Source of the DNA: Pseudomonadota bacterium
Lineage (GTDB): Bacteria; Pseudomonadota; Alphaproteobacteria; Rhodobacterales; Rhodobacteraceae
Direction: 5' to 3'
DNA length: 64,000 nucleotides
Assembly: GCA_021845805.1 (NCBI GenBank)
Contig: JAJZVD010000003.1
Coordinates: forward strand, 1-64,000
A model generated the notes under the pieces. It did no database searches. It had not been told where the DNA came from and saw only the letters and a program-made list of their open reading frames with translations. How positions within the stretch are numbered: position 1 is the first letter of the stretch; each line of letters begins with the position of its first letter. Below are positions 28,261 through 36,282 of the stretch, in pieces. A program made the position numbers and the translations under genes.

Positions 28261-29511
28261 ATGGCCCTGCTGATCGCGCGAAACCGCAACTACCGGCTGC
28301 TGTTTTCCGCCGCAGCGGTGTCAAGCCTGGGCGATGGCGTGTCGCTTCTGGCGCTGCCCTGGCTGGCCACGCTGGTCACCCGCGACGCGCTGCTGATCGC
28401 GGCCGTCACCGCGGCGGGGCGGCTGCCGTGGTTCGTCTTCAGCCTGCCCGCCGGGGTGCTGACCGACCGCGGCGACCGGCGGCGGATGATGGCGCGGGCG
28501 GACCTGGCCTCGTGCCTGCTGACCTTCGGGATCGTGGCGCTCATCCTGCGGCTGCCCGCCCTGCCCCTGCCCGGCGGCGCGCTGCCGTGGATCGCGGCGC
28601 TGTCGGCCCTGACCTTCCTTCTGGGCACGGCGGAGGTGCTGCACGAGAACGCCGCACAGACCATCCTGCCCGAGATGGTGCCACATCCCGATCTGGAACA
28701 GGCCAACAGTCAGATCTGGAGCGTACAGCAGGTGATGAAGGCCTTTGTCGGGCCGCCGCTGGCCGGGGCGCTGATCGCGCTGGCGGTGCCTGCGCCCTTT
28801 GCCTTCGATGCGGCCAGCTTCGCGCTGGCGGGTCTGGCGGTCTGGTGCATCGCGCTGCCGGTGCGCCAGACACTGCCCGCATCGCGCGGCTTCTGGCGCG
28901 AGTTCGGCGAGGGCGCGCGATGGCTGATCGCGCACCGGCCGATCCTGCAACTGGCGCTGATGCTCGGGGTGTTGAACCTTGTCTCGGCGATGGCGACCAC
29001 CGCGCTGGTGATCTATGCGCAGGAACTGCTGGGCCTCGATGCCGCGCGCTACGGGCTTCTGCTGACCGCGGGGGCCGCGGGCGGGGTCGCGGGCGGGCTG
29101 ACCGCCCACTGGGTCGCCCGCAGGCTCGGGCAGGGCCGGACGCTGGCGCTGGCGCTGGCGCTGATGCCGTTTCCCTACCTGGCGCTGTGGCTGGGCCACT
29201 CGGTGACGGTCGCGGCGCTGGCGCTCTTTGCCGAGGTGGTCGCGGGGATGCTGTGGAATGTGGTCACCGTGTCGCTGCGCCAGCGTGCGGTTCCGCCGCC
29301 TCTGCTGGGCCGGGTGAACAGCCTCTACCGCTTCTTCGGCTGGGGGATGATGCCGCTGGGCGCGCTCCTGGCCGGCGGGCTGATCGCGGCGCTGACCCCG
29401 GTGCTGGGGCGGCCCGAGGCGCTGCGCAGCCTTTACCTGCTGGCGGCAGTGGCGATGGGGGCGATGCTGGCCTACGCCGCCGTCGCGCTGCGGGTCGAGG
29501 AGCGCGGATAA
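28261..29511 (+). CDS. MFS transporter (EntS/MFS_3-like)
   Basis: The 416-residue protein has about 12 membrane segments. It has the typical start NRNYRLLFSAAAVSSLGDGVSLLALPWLA and the loop motif GVLTDRGDRRRMM between helices 2 and 3. HENAAQTILPEMVPHPDLEQANSQIWSVQQV is characteristic of the MFS_3 (enterobactin/macrolide exporter-like) group. The substrate is unknown. The ATG at 28261 is the only sensible start; the frame runs far upstream without membrane-protein sequence. Downstream, on the opposite strand, lie two copies of an sRNA-like terminator element. Confidence 0.87.
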   Translation: MALLIARNRNYRLLFSAAAVSSLGDGVSLLALPWLATLVTRDALLIAAVTAAGRLPWFVFSLPAGVLTDRGDRRRMMARADLASCLLTFGIVALILRLPALPLPGGALPWIAALSALTFLLGTAEVLHENAAQTILPEMVPHPDLEQANSQIWSVQQVMKAFVGPPLAGALIALAVPAPFAFDAASFALAGLAVWCIALPVRQTLPASRGFWREFGEGARWLIAHRPILQLALMLGVLNLVSAMATTALVIYAQELLGLDAARYGLLLTAGAAGGVAGGLTAHWVARRLGQGRTLALALALMPFPYLALWLGHSVTVAALALFAEVVAGMLWNVVTVSLRQRAVPPPLLGRVNSLYRFFGWGMMPLGALLAGGLIAALTPVLGRPEALRSLYLLAAVAMGAMLAYAAVALRVEERG

Positions 29512-29610
29512 AAAGAGGCCCGGCAAGGGGCCGGGCCAGTCCAACAGGGAGGTTCCGCGTCATGACCCCGACGGGAAGGGACCCAAGGCGCATCGAGACA
29601 CAACCTCAGA
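29510..29610 (-). ncRNA. Candidate sRNA / repeated 3' element, distal copy
   Basis: On the minus strand this copy reads, 5' to 3': a small hairpin region, the single-stranded motif CCTCCCTGTTGGACT, an 8-bp stem (GGCCCGGC / GCCGGGCC, 29517-29537) and a T-tract at 29510-29515. This is a canonical intrinsic terminator. The block from the T-tract to about 29575 is nearly identical to the block at 29713-29780. CCTCCC could pair with Shine-Dalgarno sequences. The 5' end is not defined, and no clear promoter is seen. Confidence 0.5.
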
Positions 29611-29710
29611 TAGACAAAAGGTAGCAGAAATTGCGGGCGCGCGACAGATCATCGGCCGGGCAGATGTTGCAGATTGCGCCCATGGTTGCAGCAAGGCCAC
29701 AACATCGCGG

Positions 29711-29853
29711 TCAAAAAAGAGGCCCGGCGAAACGCCGGGCCAGTCCAACAGGGAGGTGCCGCCTCATGACCCCGGGGCGGCAAGGGGAACCTGTGCAAAC
29801 AAGCCGATCGCTGTGGCCGAAAATACACGCAATTTCCGGCGGGAATATGGCGG
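29711..29853 (-). ncRNA. Candidate 3'-UTR-derived sRNA, copy next to the response regulator
   Basis: This segment begins right after the response-regulator stop codon and ends at a T-tract (29713-29718) preceded by the stem GGCCCGGC / GCCGGGCC (29721-29741). The shared sequence CCTCCCTGTTGGACT precedes the stem, and a GCCGCC/GGCGGC hairpin lies just 5' of it. It could be the regulator's terminator and 3' UTR, a processed sRNA, or both. Its copy lies 204 bases farther downstream. Together the two fill the 342-bp gap that has no supported gene. Confidence 0.5.
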
Positions 29854-30540
29854 TCAGGCCACCAGGCGGTAGCCGCCGGATTCCGTCACCAAAAGCCGCG
29901 CATTCGACGGATCGGGCTCGATCTTCTGGCGCAGGCGATAGATGTGGGTTTCAAGCGTGTGGGTGGTGACGCCCGCGTTGTAGCCCCAGACCTCGTGCAG
30001 CAGAACCTCGCGCGGCACGACGCCTTCGGTCGCCCGGTACAGGAACTTCAGGATGTTGGTTTCCTTCTCGGTCAGGCGGATCTTCTTTTCGCGCTCGTCC
30101 ACCAGCATCTTCTGCGCCGGCTTGAAGGTATAGGGCCCAAGCTGGAACACGGCGTCTTCGCTCTGCTCGTGCTGGCGAAGCTGCGCGCGGATGCGGGCCA
30201 GCAGCACCGGGAACTTGAACGGCTTGGTCACATAGTCGTTCGCGCCCGAGTCAAGGCCAAGGATCGTGTCGCTGTCGGTATCGTGCCCGGTCAGCATCAG
30301 CACCGGCGCCTTGACGCCCTGCTTGCGCATCCGGCGGCACAGTTCGCGCCCGTCGGTGTCGGGCAGGCCCACATCAAGGATGATCAGGTCGTAGTGGCCG
30401 GTCTTCACGCGATCCATGGCGTCATGGCCGTTGCCGACCTCGAACACGTCGAAGTCCTCGGTCATCACAAGCTGTTCCGACAGCGCCTCGCGCAGGTCGT
30501 CATCGTCATCCACCAGCAGGATTTTCTTCAGGGTTGCCAT
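29854..30540 (-). CDS. OmpR-family response regulator, probably CenR
   Basis: The 228-residue regulator has an N-terminal receiver domain (DDDDDLREAL start, phospho-acceptor in LIILDVGLP at Asp56, conserved lysine in YVTKPFKFP). A C-terminal OmpR-type winged helix contains LTEKETNILKFLYRA and VTTHTLETHIYRLRQKIE. The sequence resembles alphaproteobacterial CenR, the envelope-homeostasis regulator partnered by CenK, but no histidine kinase gene is adjacent, so the name is tentative. Its transcript runs into the duplicated terminator elements downstream. It is divergent from ribA. Confidence 0.9.
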   Translation of the reverse strand: MATLKKILLVDDDDDLREALSEQLVMTEDFDVFEVGNGHDAMDRVKTGHYDLIILDVGLPDTDGRELCRRMRKQGVKAPVLMLTGHDTDSDTILGLDSGANDYVTKPFKFPVLLARIRAQLRQHEQSEDAVFQLGPYTFKPAQKMLVDEREKKIRLTEKETNILKFLYRATEGVVPREVLLHEVWGYNAGVTTHTLETHIYRLRQKIEPDPSNARLLVTESGGYRLVA

Positions 30541-30726
30541 GGATCCAGCCTCTTTTCCGATACATGCCGCACAGTTGCGGCGGCGGTCGTGATCGACATG
30601 CGCCCGGCCCGGGATCGAGACAAGGTGGCGAAAGAATTTTTCACGCGGACGTGTCGGCAGCCCGGCAATTGTTTCAATTCCCCGCCGGTTTGCCTAGATA
30701 GGCAGGGCAACCACCCCCGGAGAGCC

Positions 30727-31818
30727 ATGAGCCTGCGCCCCACCCTTGCCGAAACGCTGACCCGCGCCCGCGCCGACCTGCGCATGGGCGTGCCGGTCGT
30801 GCTGGTCGGGCCGCAGGGCGCGGTGCTGGCGGCGGCGGCCGAAACACTGGATGCCGACCGGCTGGCCGATCTGCGGGTGATGGGCGGCGATCTGGCGCTG
30901 GCGATCACGGTCTGGCGGGCGGAAACGCTGAAGGCGCGGCCCTACGACGGCGATCTGGCGCGGCTGGTGATCCCGCACGAGGCGGGGCTTGGCTGGATCC
31001 GCGCGGTGGCCGATCCGGCGGACGATCTGCGGGTGCCGATGAAGGGGCCGTTCCACTCGCTGCGCGACGACCGCGCGGCGCTGGCCCGCGCAGCGATCCA
31101 GCTTGCCAAGTCGGCGCATCTGCTGCCCGCCGCCGTGGTGCTGCCGGTGCCCGATGGGGCGGCGCTGGCCGCCGCCGAGGGGCTGACGCTGATCCCGGTG
31201 ACAGAGGCCGCGACCGCGCTGATCGCCGCCTCGCCGCTGCATCCGGTCGTCTCGGCCCGCCTGCCGATGGTGGCGAGCGAGGCCGGGCGGGTGCACATCT
31301 TCCGCCCCGAAGACGGCGGCGAGGAGCATTACGCCATCGAGATCGGGCGGCCCGACCGGCAGGGACCGGTGCTGGTGCGGCTGCATTCGGCCTGCTTCAC
31401 CGGCGACGTGCTGGGCAGCCTGAAATGCGACTGCGGGCCGCAACTGCGGGCCGCGCTGGGGCAGATGGGGGCCGAAGGCGCGGGCATCCTGCTGTACCTC
31501 AACCAGGAGGGGCGCGGGATCGGGCTGGCCAACAAGATGCGGGCCTATTCGTTGCAGGATCAGGGGTTTGATACGGTCGAGGCGAACCACCGGCTGGGCT
31601 TCGAGGATGACGAACGCGATTTCCGCCTGGGCGCGGGGATCCTGCGGCAGATGGGGGTCAGCCGCCTGCGTCTGCTGACCAACAACCCCGCCAAGGTGCG
31701 GATGATGGAAACCATGGGCCTTGAGGTGGTGGAGCGCGTTCCGCTGAAGGTCGGCCATACCGCCCAGAACGCGGCCTACCTTGCGACCAAGGCCGCGAAG
31801 TCGGGCCACCTGCTGTAG
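30727..31818 (+). CDS. ribA: GTP cyclohydrolase II with degenerate N-terminal RibB-like domain
   Basis: RibA opens GTP in the first committed step of riboflavin synthesis. The C-terminal half (about 195-363) has the zinc cysteines in ACFTGDVLGSLKCDCGPQ (Cys223, 234 and 236), YLNQEGRGIGLANKM and LTNNPAKVR. The N-terminal ~165 residues match the size and parts of a dihydroxybutanone-phosphate synthase domain (ALARAAIQLAKSAHLLPAAVV). They lack the usual catalytic acidic cluster and RREGHTEA motif, so that half is probably inactive. The ATG at 30727 follows CCGGAGAG. It is divergent from the response-regulator gene. Confidence 0.9.
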   Translation: MSLRPTLAETLTRARADLRMGVPVVLVGPQGAVLAAAAETLDADRLADLRVMGGDLALAITVWRAETLKARPYDGDLARLVIPHEAGLGWIRAVADPADDLRVPMKGPFHSLRDDRAALARAAIQLAKSAHLLPAAVVLPVPDGAALAAAEGLTLIPVTEAATALIAASPLHPVVSARLPMVASEAGRVHIFRPEDGGEEHYAIEIGRPDRQGPVLVRLHSACFTGDVLGSLKCDCGPQLRAALGQMGAEGAGILLYLNQEGRGIGLANKMRAYSLQDQGFDTVEANHRLGFEDDERDFRLGAGILRQMGVSRLRLLTNNPAKVRMMETMGLEVVERVPLKVGHTAQNAAYLATKAAKSGHLL

Positions 31819-31834
31819 CGGGCGGCGGCGGAAT

Positions 31835-31850
31835 CCGCTTTCCAAAGCGG
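31835..31850. promoter_or_regulatory. Inverted repeat between ribA and the amylosucrase gene
   Basis: CCGCTTT-CC-AAAGCGG is a perfect 7-bp dyad in the 71-bp gap before the amylosucrase gene. It could be an operator for a sugar-responsive repressor, or a short terminator (a 6-bp stem followed by TTT). No regulator gene is adjacent. Confidence 0.35.
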
Positions 31851-31889
31851 TTTGGGCACCGTAATTTCGGCAGATGAGGGAGGATCGCC

Positions 31890-33767
31890 ATGCCCAAACC
31901 TGCCGCCTTGGCCGCCGATGACCTGTTCGAGTTACGCCTTGCGCGTAGCGGTCCCGATCTGTGGCCGATGCTGGAGGCGATCTACGGCAACCATCCGGAC
32001 TATGCCCCCTTCTGCAAGGCGCTGCTCAAAGCGCTTCGGAAGGGATGGGAGGACCGCCCGGCCGACCTGCGGCGTCTTGATCTGGCCCGCGATCTGGAGC
32101 CCGACTGGTTCCAGCGCAGCCGGATGGCGGGCTATGTCTTCTACATCGACCGTTTCGCCGGCACGCTGAAGGGGGTTCTGGATCACCTCGATTATCTCGA
32201 GGATCTGGGCATCACCTATGTCCACCTGATGCCCTGCCTGAAGCCGCGCCCCGGTGACAGCGACGGCGGCTATTCGGTGATGGACTACCGCGCCATCAAC
32301 CCCGCCTACGGCACGATGGCGGATTTCGAGGCGGTGGCGGCCGCGCTCAGGGCCCGGGGGATCAGCCTTTGCGTGGATCTGGTGCTGAACCACACCGCCA
32401 AGGAACACGCCTGGGCCAAGAAGGCCCGCAAGGGCGAGACGAAGTATCAGGACTATTACCTGATGTTCGACAGCCCCGATCTGCCGCGGCGCTACGAAGA
32501 GACGCTGGTCGAGGTGTTCCCCGACAACGCGCCGGGCAATTTCACCCATTACCCTGACATGGGCAAATGGGTCTGGACCACGTTCAACGAACATCAGTGG
32601 GATCTGAACTGGGCCAACCCCTGGATCTTCCTGGAAATCGCCGAGGTGATGCTGTTCCTGGCCAACCGGGGGGTCGATGTGCTGCGGCTGGATGCCGTGG
32701 CCTTCATGTGGAAGCGCATGGGCACCCGCTGCCAGTCGGAACCAGAGGTGCACATGCTGCTGCAGGCGCTGCGGGCCTGTTCGCGCATCGCCAGCGCCGC
32801 GGTGATCCATCTGGAGGAAGCGATCGTGGCCCCGGCCGAGATGCTGCCCTACCTCGGCCGCGGGCGGCATGACGGGAAAGAGGGCAACCTTGCCTATCAC
32901 AACAGCCTGATGGTGCAGTTCTGGTCGGCGCTGGCCACGCGCGACACGCGGCTGATGACGCATGTGCTGGGCACCCATTTCCCCGACCGGCTGACCAATG
33001 CCACCTATGCCACCTACATCCGCTGCCACGATGACATCGGCTGGGCGGTGACCGATGACGACGCGGCGGCGGTCGGCCTGTCGGGCCCCGCGCATCGCGC
33101 CTTCCTGTCGGATTTCTACGAGGGGGGCTTCCCCGGATCGTTCGCGCAGGGCGCGCTGTTCCAGGTGAACGAGGCCACGGGCGACAAGCGCATCTCGGGC
33201 AGCTTCGCCTCGCTTGCGGGGCTGGAACGCGCCACGACGGCGGCCGAGGCCGATCTTGCGGTGCAGCGCATCCTGATGGGGCATGCGCTGATTGCGGCCT
33301 TCGGGGGCATCCCGCTGGTCTACATGGGCGATGAACTGGCCCTGCTGAACGATCCGGGCTATCTGGCCGATCCCACGAAGGCGCATGACAGCCGCTGGAT
33401 CCACAGGCCCGCGATGGATTGGGCGGCGGCGGCGGACCGGCACACGGCCGACACCCCGGGCGCCCGCGTCTTTCGCGGGGTGCGCCACATCCTGGCGCGC
33501 CGGGCCGCAACCCCCGCGCTGCATGGCGCAACCCCCACGCGGATCGTTCCGGTCGAGGGGCACGGGCTGTTGGCGGTGCTGCGCGATGCGCCCGCGGGGC
33601 CGGTGCTGTGCCTGTTCAACGTCACCGAAAGCTGGCTGCACCTGCCCGCCGAGGTTGCGCGCGCGGCGGGGGTGCGGCGGTTCCACGATGCGCTGTCGGA
33701 TGCCCCGGTCGAGACGCATGGCGGCGCCATCGCCCTGCCGCCCTATGCGCGGGTGTGGCTGACCTAG
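31890..33767 (+). CDS. Amylosucrase-type GH13 alpha-glucan enzyme
   Basis: The 625-residue protein matches amylosucrase (GH13 subfamily 4), which builds alpha-1,4-glucan from sucrose. The barrel start is MAGYVFYIDRFAGTLKGVLDHLDYLEDLGITYVHLMP. The nucleophile is in VLRLDAVAFMWKR (Asp268), the acid/base in HLEEAIVAP (Glu310), and the third acid in RCHDDIGW (Asp381/382). Length and the N-terminal helical domain also fit. Sucrose hydrolase or trehalose synthase-like activity remains possible. A ribosome site GAGGGAGG precedes the ATG. No sucrose transporter lies nearby. The stop overlaps the convergent YggS gene (CTAG). Confidence 0.85.
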   Translation: MPKPAALAADDLFELRLARSGPDLWPMLEAIYGNHPDYAPFCKALLKALRKGWEDRPADLRRLDLARDLEPDWFQRSRMAGYVFYIDRFAGTLKGVLDHLDYLEDLGITYVHLMPCLKPRPGDSDGGYSVMDYRAINPAYGTMADFEAVAAALRARGISLCVDLVLNHTAKEHAWAKKARKGETKYQDYYLMFDSPDLPRRYEETLVEVFPDNAPGNFTHYPDMGKWVWTTFNEHQWDLNWANPWIFLEIAEVMLFLANRGVDVLRLDAVAFMWKRMGTRCQSEPEVHMLLQALRACSRIASAAVIHLEEAIVAPAEMLPYLGRGRHDGKEGNLAYHNSLMVQFWSALATRDTRLMTHVLGTHFPDRLTNATYATYIRCHDDIGWAVTDDDAAAVGLSGPAHRAFLSDFYEGGFPGSFAQGALFQVNEATGDKRISGSFASLAGLERATTAAEADLAVQRILMGHALIAAFGGIPLVYMGDELALLNDPGYLADPTKAHDSRWIHRPAMDWAAAADRHTADTPGARVFRGVRHILARRAATPALHGATPTRIVPVEGHGLLAVLRDAPAGPVLCLFNVTESWLHLPAEVARAAGVRRFHDALSDAPVETHGGAIALPPYARVWLT

Positions 33768-34414
33768 GCGTAGACGCGGGCGCCGAAGATGGCAGACCCC
33801 ACGCGCACATGGGTGGCCCCTTCGGCGATCGCCATCTCGAAATCGCTGCTCATGCCCATCGACAGGCCCGCAAGCCCGTTGCGCGCGGCGATCCGGGCCA
33901 GCATCCGGAAATGCGGCCGCGCGTCCTCGCCTTCGGGCGGGATGCACATCAGCCCCGCAAGCGGCAGGTCCATGCGGCGGCAATCGGCGATGAAGGCATC
34001 GGCCGCGTCCGGCAGAACCCCGGCCTTCTGCGGCTCGGCCCCGGTGTTCACCTGCACGAACAGTTCGGGGCTGGCCCCGCGCGATTGCGCCAGCCGGGCC
34101 AGCTTTTCGGCCAGGCCGGGGCGGTCGACGGTGTGGATCGCGTCAAAGAGGTCGGCGGCCAGCTTGACCTTGTTGGTCTGCAACGGCCCGATCATGTGCA
34201 CCCGCACATCAGGATACTGCGCGCGCCAGGCGGGCCATTTCGCGGCGGTTTCCTGAACGTAGTTCTCGCCGAACAGCCGGTGCCCCTCGGCCAGCACGGC
34301 CTCGACCCGGCCCGCGGGCTGCACCTTCGACACGGCGATCAGCTGCACCGCGCCCGGCACGCGGCCCGCCGCCGCTTCGGCCGCGGCGATCCTGTCACGA
34401 ATCTCTTTCAGCAT
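33764..34414 (-). CDS. YggS-family pyridoxal-phosphate homeostasis protein
   Basis: The 216-residue single-domain PLP protein has the lysine in LIAVSKVQP (Lys30), FGENYVQE, HMIGPLQTNK, LMCIPPEG and GLSMGMSSDFEMAI. The family keeps free PLP in balance and affects amino-acid pools; no enzyme activity is established. The start at 34414 is the first ATG. It is convergent with the amylosucrase gene, overlapping by 4 bases, and lies 92 bases downstream of the porin gene end on the same strand, separated from it by a terminator. Confidence 0.92.
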   Translation of the reverse strand: MLKEIRDRIAAAEAAAGRVPGAVQLIAVSKVQPAGRVEAVLAEGHRLFGENYVQETAAKWPAWRAQYPDVRVHMIGPLQTNKVKLAADLFDAIHTVDRPGLAEKLARLAQSRGASPELFVQVNTGAEPQKAGVLPDAADAFIADCRRMDLPLAGLMCIPPEGEDARPHFRMLARIAARNGLAGLSMGMSSDFEMAIAEGATHVRVGSAIFGARVYA

Positions 34415-34455
34415 CCGGCGCCCCTTTCGTCCGTCTGCCCTTCGGTCGCAAATGA

Positions 34456-34482
34456 AAAGAGCGGGCGCAAGGCCCGCTCTTT
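34456..34482 (-). terminator. Intrinsic terminator of the porin gene
   Basis: An 11-bp perfect stem (AAAGAGCGGGC / GCCCGCTCTTT) with a 5-base loop lies 24 bases after the porin stop. It is followed on the minus strand by TTTT-type sequence, as expected for a strongly expressed gene. Confidence 0.8.
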
Positions 34483-34506
34483 CCGTAGCACTGTCCGGTC
34501 GTTCGA

Positions 34507-35430
34507 TCAGAACGCGAACTTCACGCCCAGGTCGGCGTAGGCCTTCTTCGAGTACTGCTGGCGGACCGAGCCGACGATCGCAGCGCCCGAACCCAGGTCG
34601 TAGGACGCGCCCACGCCGTAGGTGGTCTTGGTGCTGGCGGTGGCCGAGAGCTTCGACGACTGCGACACGAAGGCCTGAACGGTCGTCGCACCGAACTTGG
34701 TGTTGCCGTACAGGGTCAGGATGGTGCCGAAGTCGTCGTAGCTGTTGCCGTAGGCCAGGCCGATGTTCGAGTTGCCGAGGGCGTACTCGACCACGGCAGT
34801 GCTCGCGCTGCCCCCGGTCGCGCCCTGCTGGTTCAGGTAGCCGAGTTCGAAGCTCAGCGCGCCCATCTTGTAGGCGACCGAGGCCGAGGCTTCGTTGTCG
34901 GCGCCGTTCAGCTGGCCGCCGGTCTGCTGGTAGCCGCCGCGAACGACCAGATCGCCCATGGTGTAGGTGACCAGAACGCCGTTGTTGCCGCCGCCGGTCG
35001 ACTGGTAGCCGACGATGCCGTTCTGCAGCGTTTCACCGCCGCAGCCGCACAGGCCGATTTCCGAGTTCCAGTAGAGCGTCAGGGCGTCGATCGCGTCCGA
35101 CACGTTGCCGACGCTGACGTCCAGGCCGCCAGCGGTCACGCCAACCTGGCCAGCGTTCACGTTGGTGGTCGAGCCGCCAATGGCGGTGGTCGCGTTCGAA
35201 CGGATGCGCAGCTTGCCGTGGAAGGTCAGGCCCGAGTCGGTGGTCTTCGAGGCCTTGATGTCGATCTGGAAGCGGTCGATCAGCTGGGTCTTCTTCGGGG
35301 TGCCAGCAACACTGGTGTTGCTGCCGTCGTACTTCATCCCGAAGTAGCCCGAACCCGCCAGCGTGACGTCGGCCGAAGCAGCGCCGGCAACCAGCGTCAG
35401 CGCGGTCGTGGCGATAAGGAGCTTTTTCAT
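34507..35430 (-). CDS. Rhodobacter-type outer-membrane porin
   Basis: The 307-residue protein has a Sec signal peptide (MKKLLIATTALTLVAGAASA, cleavage before Asp21). Alternating beta-strand sequence fits a 16-stranded trimeric porin as in Rhodobacter, and it ends with the C-terminal phenylalanine (KFAF) recognised by the BAM complex. It forms diffusion channels for small solutes. A CGC pair in GLCGCGGE (Cys128 and Cys130) is unusual for porins. GAGGGAAACC precedes the ATG, and a TTGACC hexamer at 35512-35517 (minus strand) could be the -35 box. A strong terminator follows. Confidence 0.9.
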   Translation of the reverse strand: MKKLLIATTALTLVAGAASADVTLAGSGYFGMKYDGSNTSVAGTPKKTQLIDRFQIDIKASKTTDSGLTFHGKLRIRSNATTAIGGSTTNVNAGQVGVTAGGLDVSVGNVSDAIDALTLYWNSEIGLCGCGGETLQNGIVGYQSTGGGNNGVLVTYTMGDLVVRGGYQQTGGQLNGADNEASASVAYKMGALSFELGYLNQQGATGGSASTAVVEYALGNSNIGLAYGNSYDDFGTILTLYGNTKFGATTVQAFVSQSSKLSATASTKTTYGVGASYDLGSGAAIVGSVRQQYSKKAYADLGVKFAF

Positions 35431-35684
35431 TTGGTTTCCCTCGTTGTATCCAAAGGCGCCCCAACTCGGGATCGTCCAAATTGGGTATGGCCCTATTTCC
35501 TGCGATAGCCGGGTCAATGCAAGGCGATCGCCGCCTGCCTTGCCATTGCCGCGCCGGATGGTGCAGGTTTGCCACACCGCCTTCACCGCCGGGCAAGGCG
35601 GTGCCCGGGCGGGGGGTGGCGAAGGGTCTTGTTCCCCTTGGCCCGCTCGGCTAGACAAATCCGACACAAGCAAGGGGCAGCTAC

Positions 35685-36185
35685 ATGAGCATTTCCGGTC
35701 GCGCGCGCATGGGTCTTGCAGTCGCCGCCGCGCTCACGCTGGCGGCCTGCGGGGGAAACCAGCAGCCGACGCCGCAGATTAACGCCGCGGTCGATGCCAA
35801 CAACGCCGACTTCAAGGGCGGCCCGGCGTCGAAGCCCACCGGCAAGCTTGGCGACCTGTTCGGCAAGTCGACCGATCCGAACACCTCTGTCCGCGTCAAC
35901 AAGTACATCTGGAACGCGGCGCTGGATGTGCTGAGCTTCCTGCCGATCGAGTCGGTCGACCCGTTCACCGGCGTCATCGTCACCGGCTATGGCACCCCGC
36001 CCGGCGGCGGGCGCGCCTATCGCGCCACGATCTATGTGCAGGACCCCGCGCTGGATGCGCGCTCGCTGAACATCGCGATGGAATCGCGTGGCGGCGGGCC
36101 GGTGTCGGCGGAAACCGTCCATGCGGTCGAAGACGCGATCCTGACCCGGGCGCGCGAGCTGCGGATCCAGGACGGAAAGCTCTGA
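35685..36185 (+). CDS. DUF3576 lipoprotein
   Basis: The 166-residue protein has a lipoprotein signal peptide with lipobox LAAC near residue 22. The DUF3576 pattern follows: [33 protein letters not shown], then [20 protein letters not shown]. The family is widespread in alphaproteobacteria, outer-membrane associated and uncharacterised. The ATG follows AAGGGGCAG. A hairpin lies after the stop, and leuS begins 97 bases downstream. The upstream 254-bp gap is shared with the divergent porin gene and holds a CACCGCC/GGCGGTG hairpin at 35584-35603. Confidence 0.87.
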   Translation: MSISGRARMGLAVAAALTLAACGGNQQPTPQINAAVDANNADFKGGPASKPTGKLGDLFGKSTDPNTSVRVNKYIWNAALDVLSFLPIESVDPFTGVIVTGYGTPPGGGRAYRATIYVQDPALDARSLNIAMESRGGGPVSAETVHAVEDAILTRARELRIQDGKL

Positions 36186-36193
36186 CACCGTTC

Positions 36194-36215
36194 CCGGCCC
36201 GCGCCCGCGGGCTGG
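36194..36215 (+). terminator. GC hairpin after the DUF3576 gene
   Basis: A 10-bp near-perfect stem, with core GCCCGCG pairing CGCGGGC around a CC spacer, lies 8 bases after the stop. No T-tract follows. Confidence 0.35.
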
Positions 36216-36282
36216 ACCTCTGCCGCTTGCCTTGTATAACGGCGCGGATCGCTGGCATTCGGCCAGCCGAACGAGGGACCCG

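Noticed and set aside
29562..29624. 20-residue plus-strand ORF after GGGAGG in the distal repeat copy, and a similar ATG at 29766
   Set aside because: The conserved unit is better explained on the minus strand as an intrinsic terminator with a T-tract. The two plus-strand frames diverge in sequence and length after the first few codons.
30541..30726. Possible FMN riboswitch upstream of ribA
   Set aside because: The 186-bp leader does not show the conserved RFN elements I would expect; nothing supports a riboswitch.
31932..33983. Minus-strand open frame of 683 codons opposite the amylosucrase gene
   Set aside because: It covers the amylosucrase gene antisense and has no domain; its composition is that of a shadow frame.
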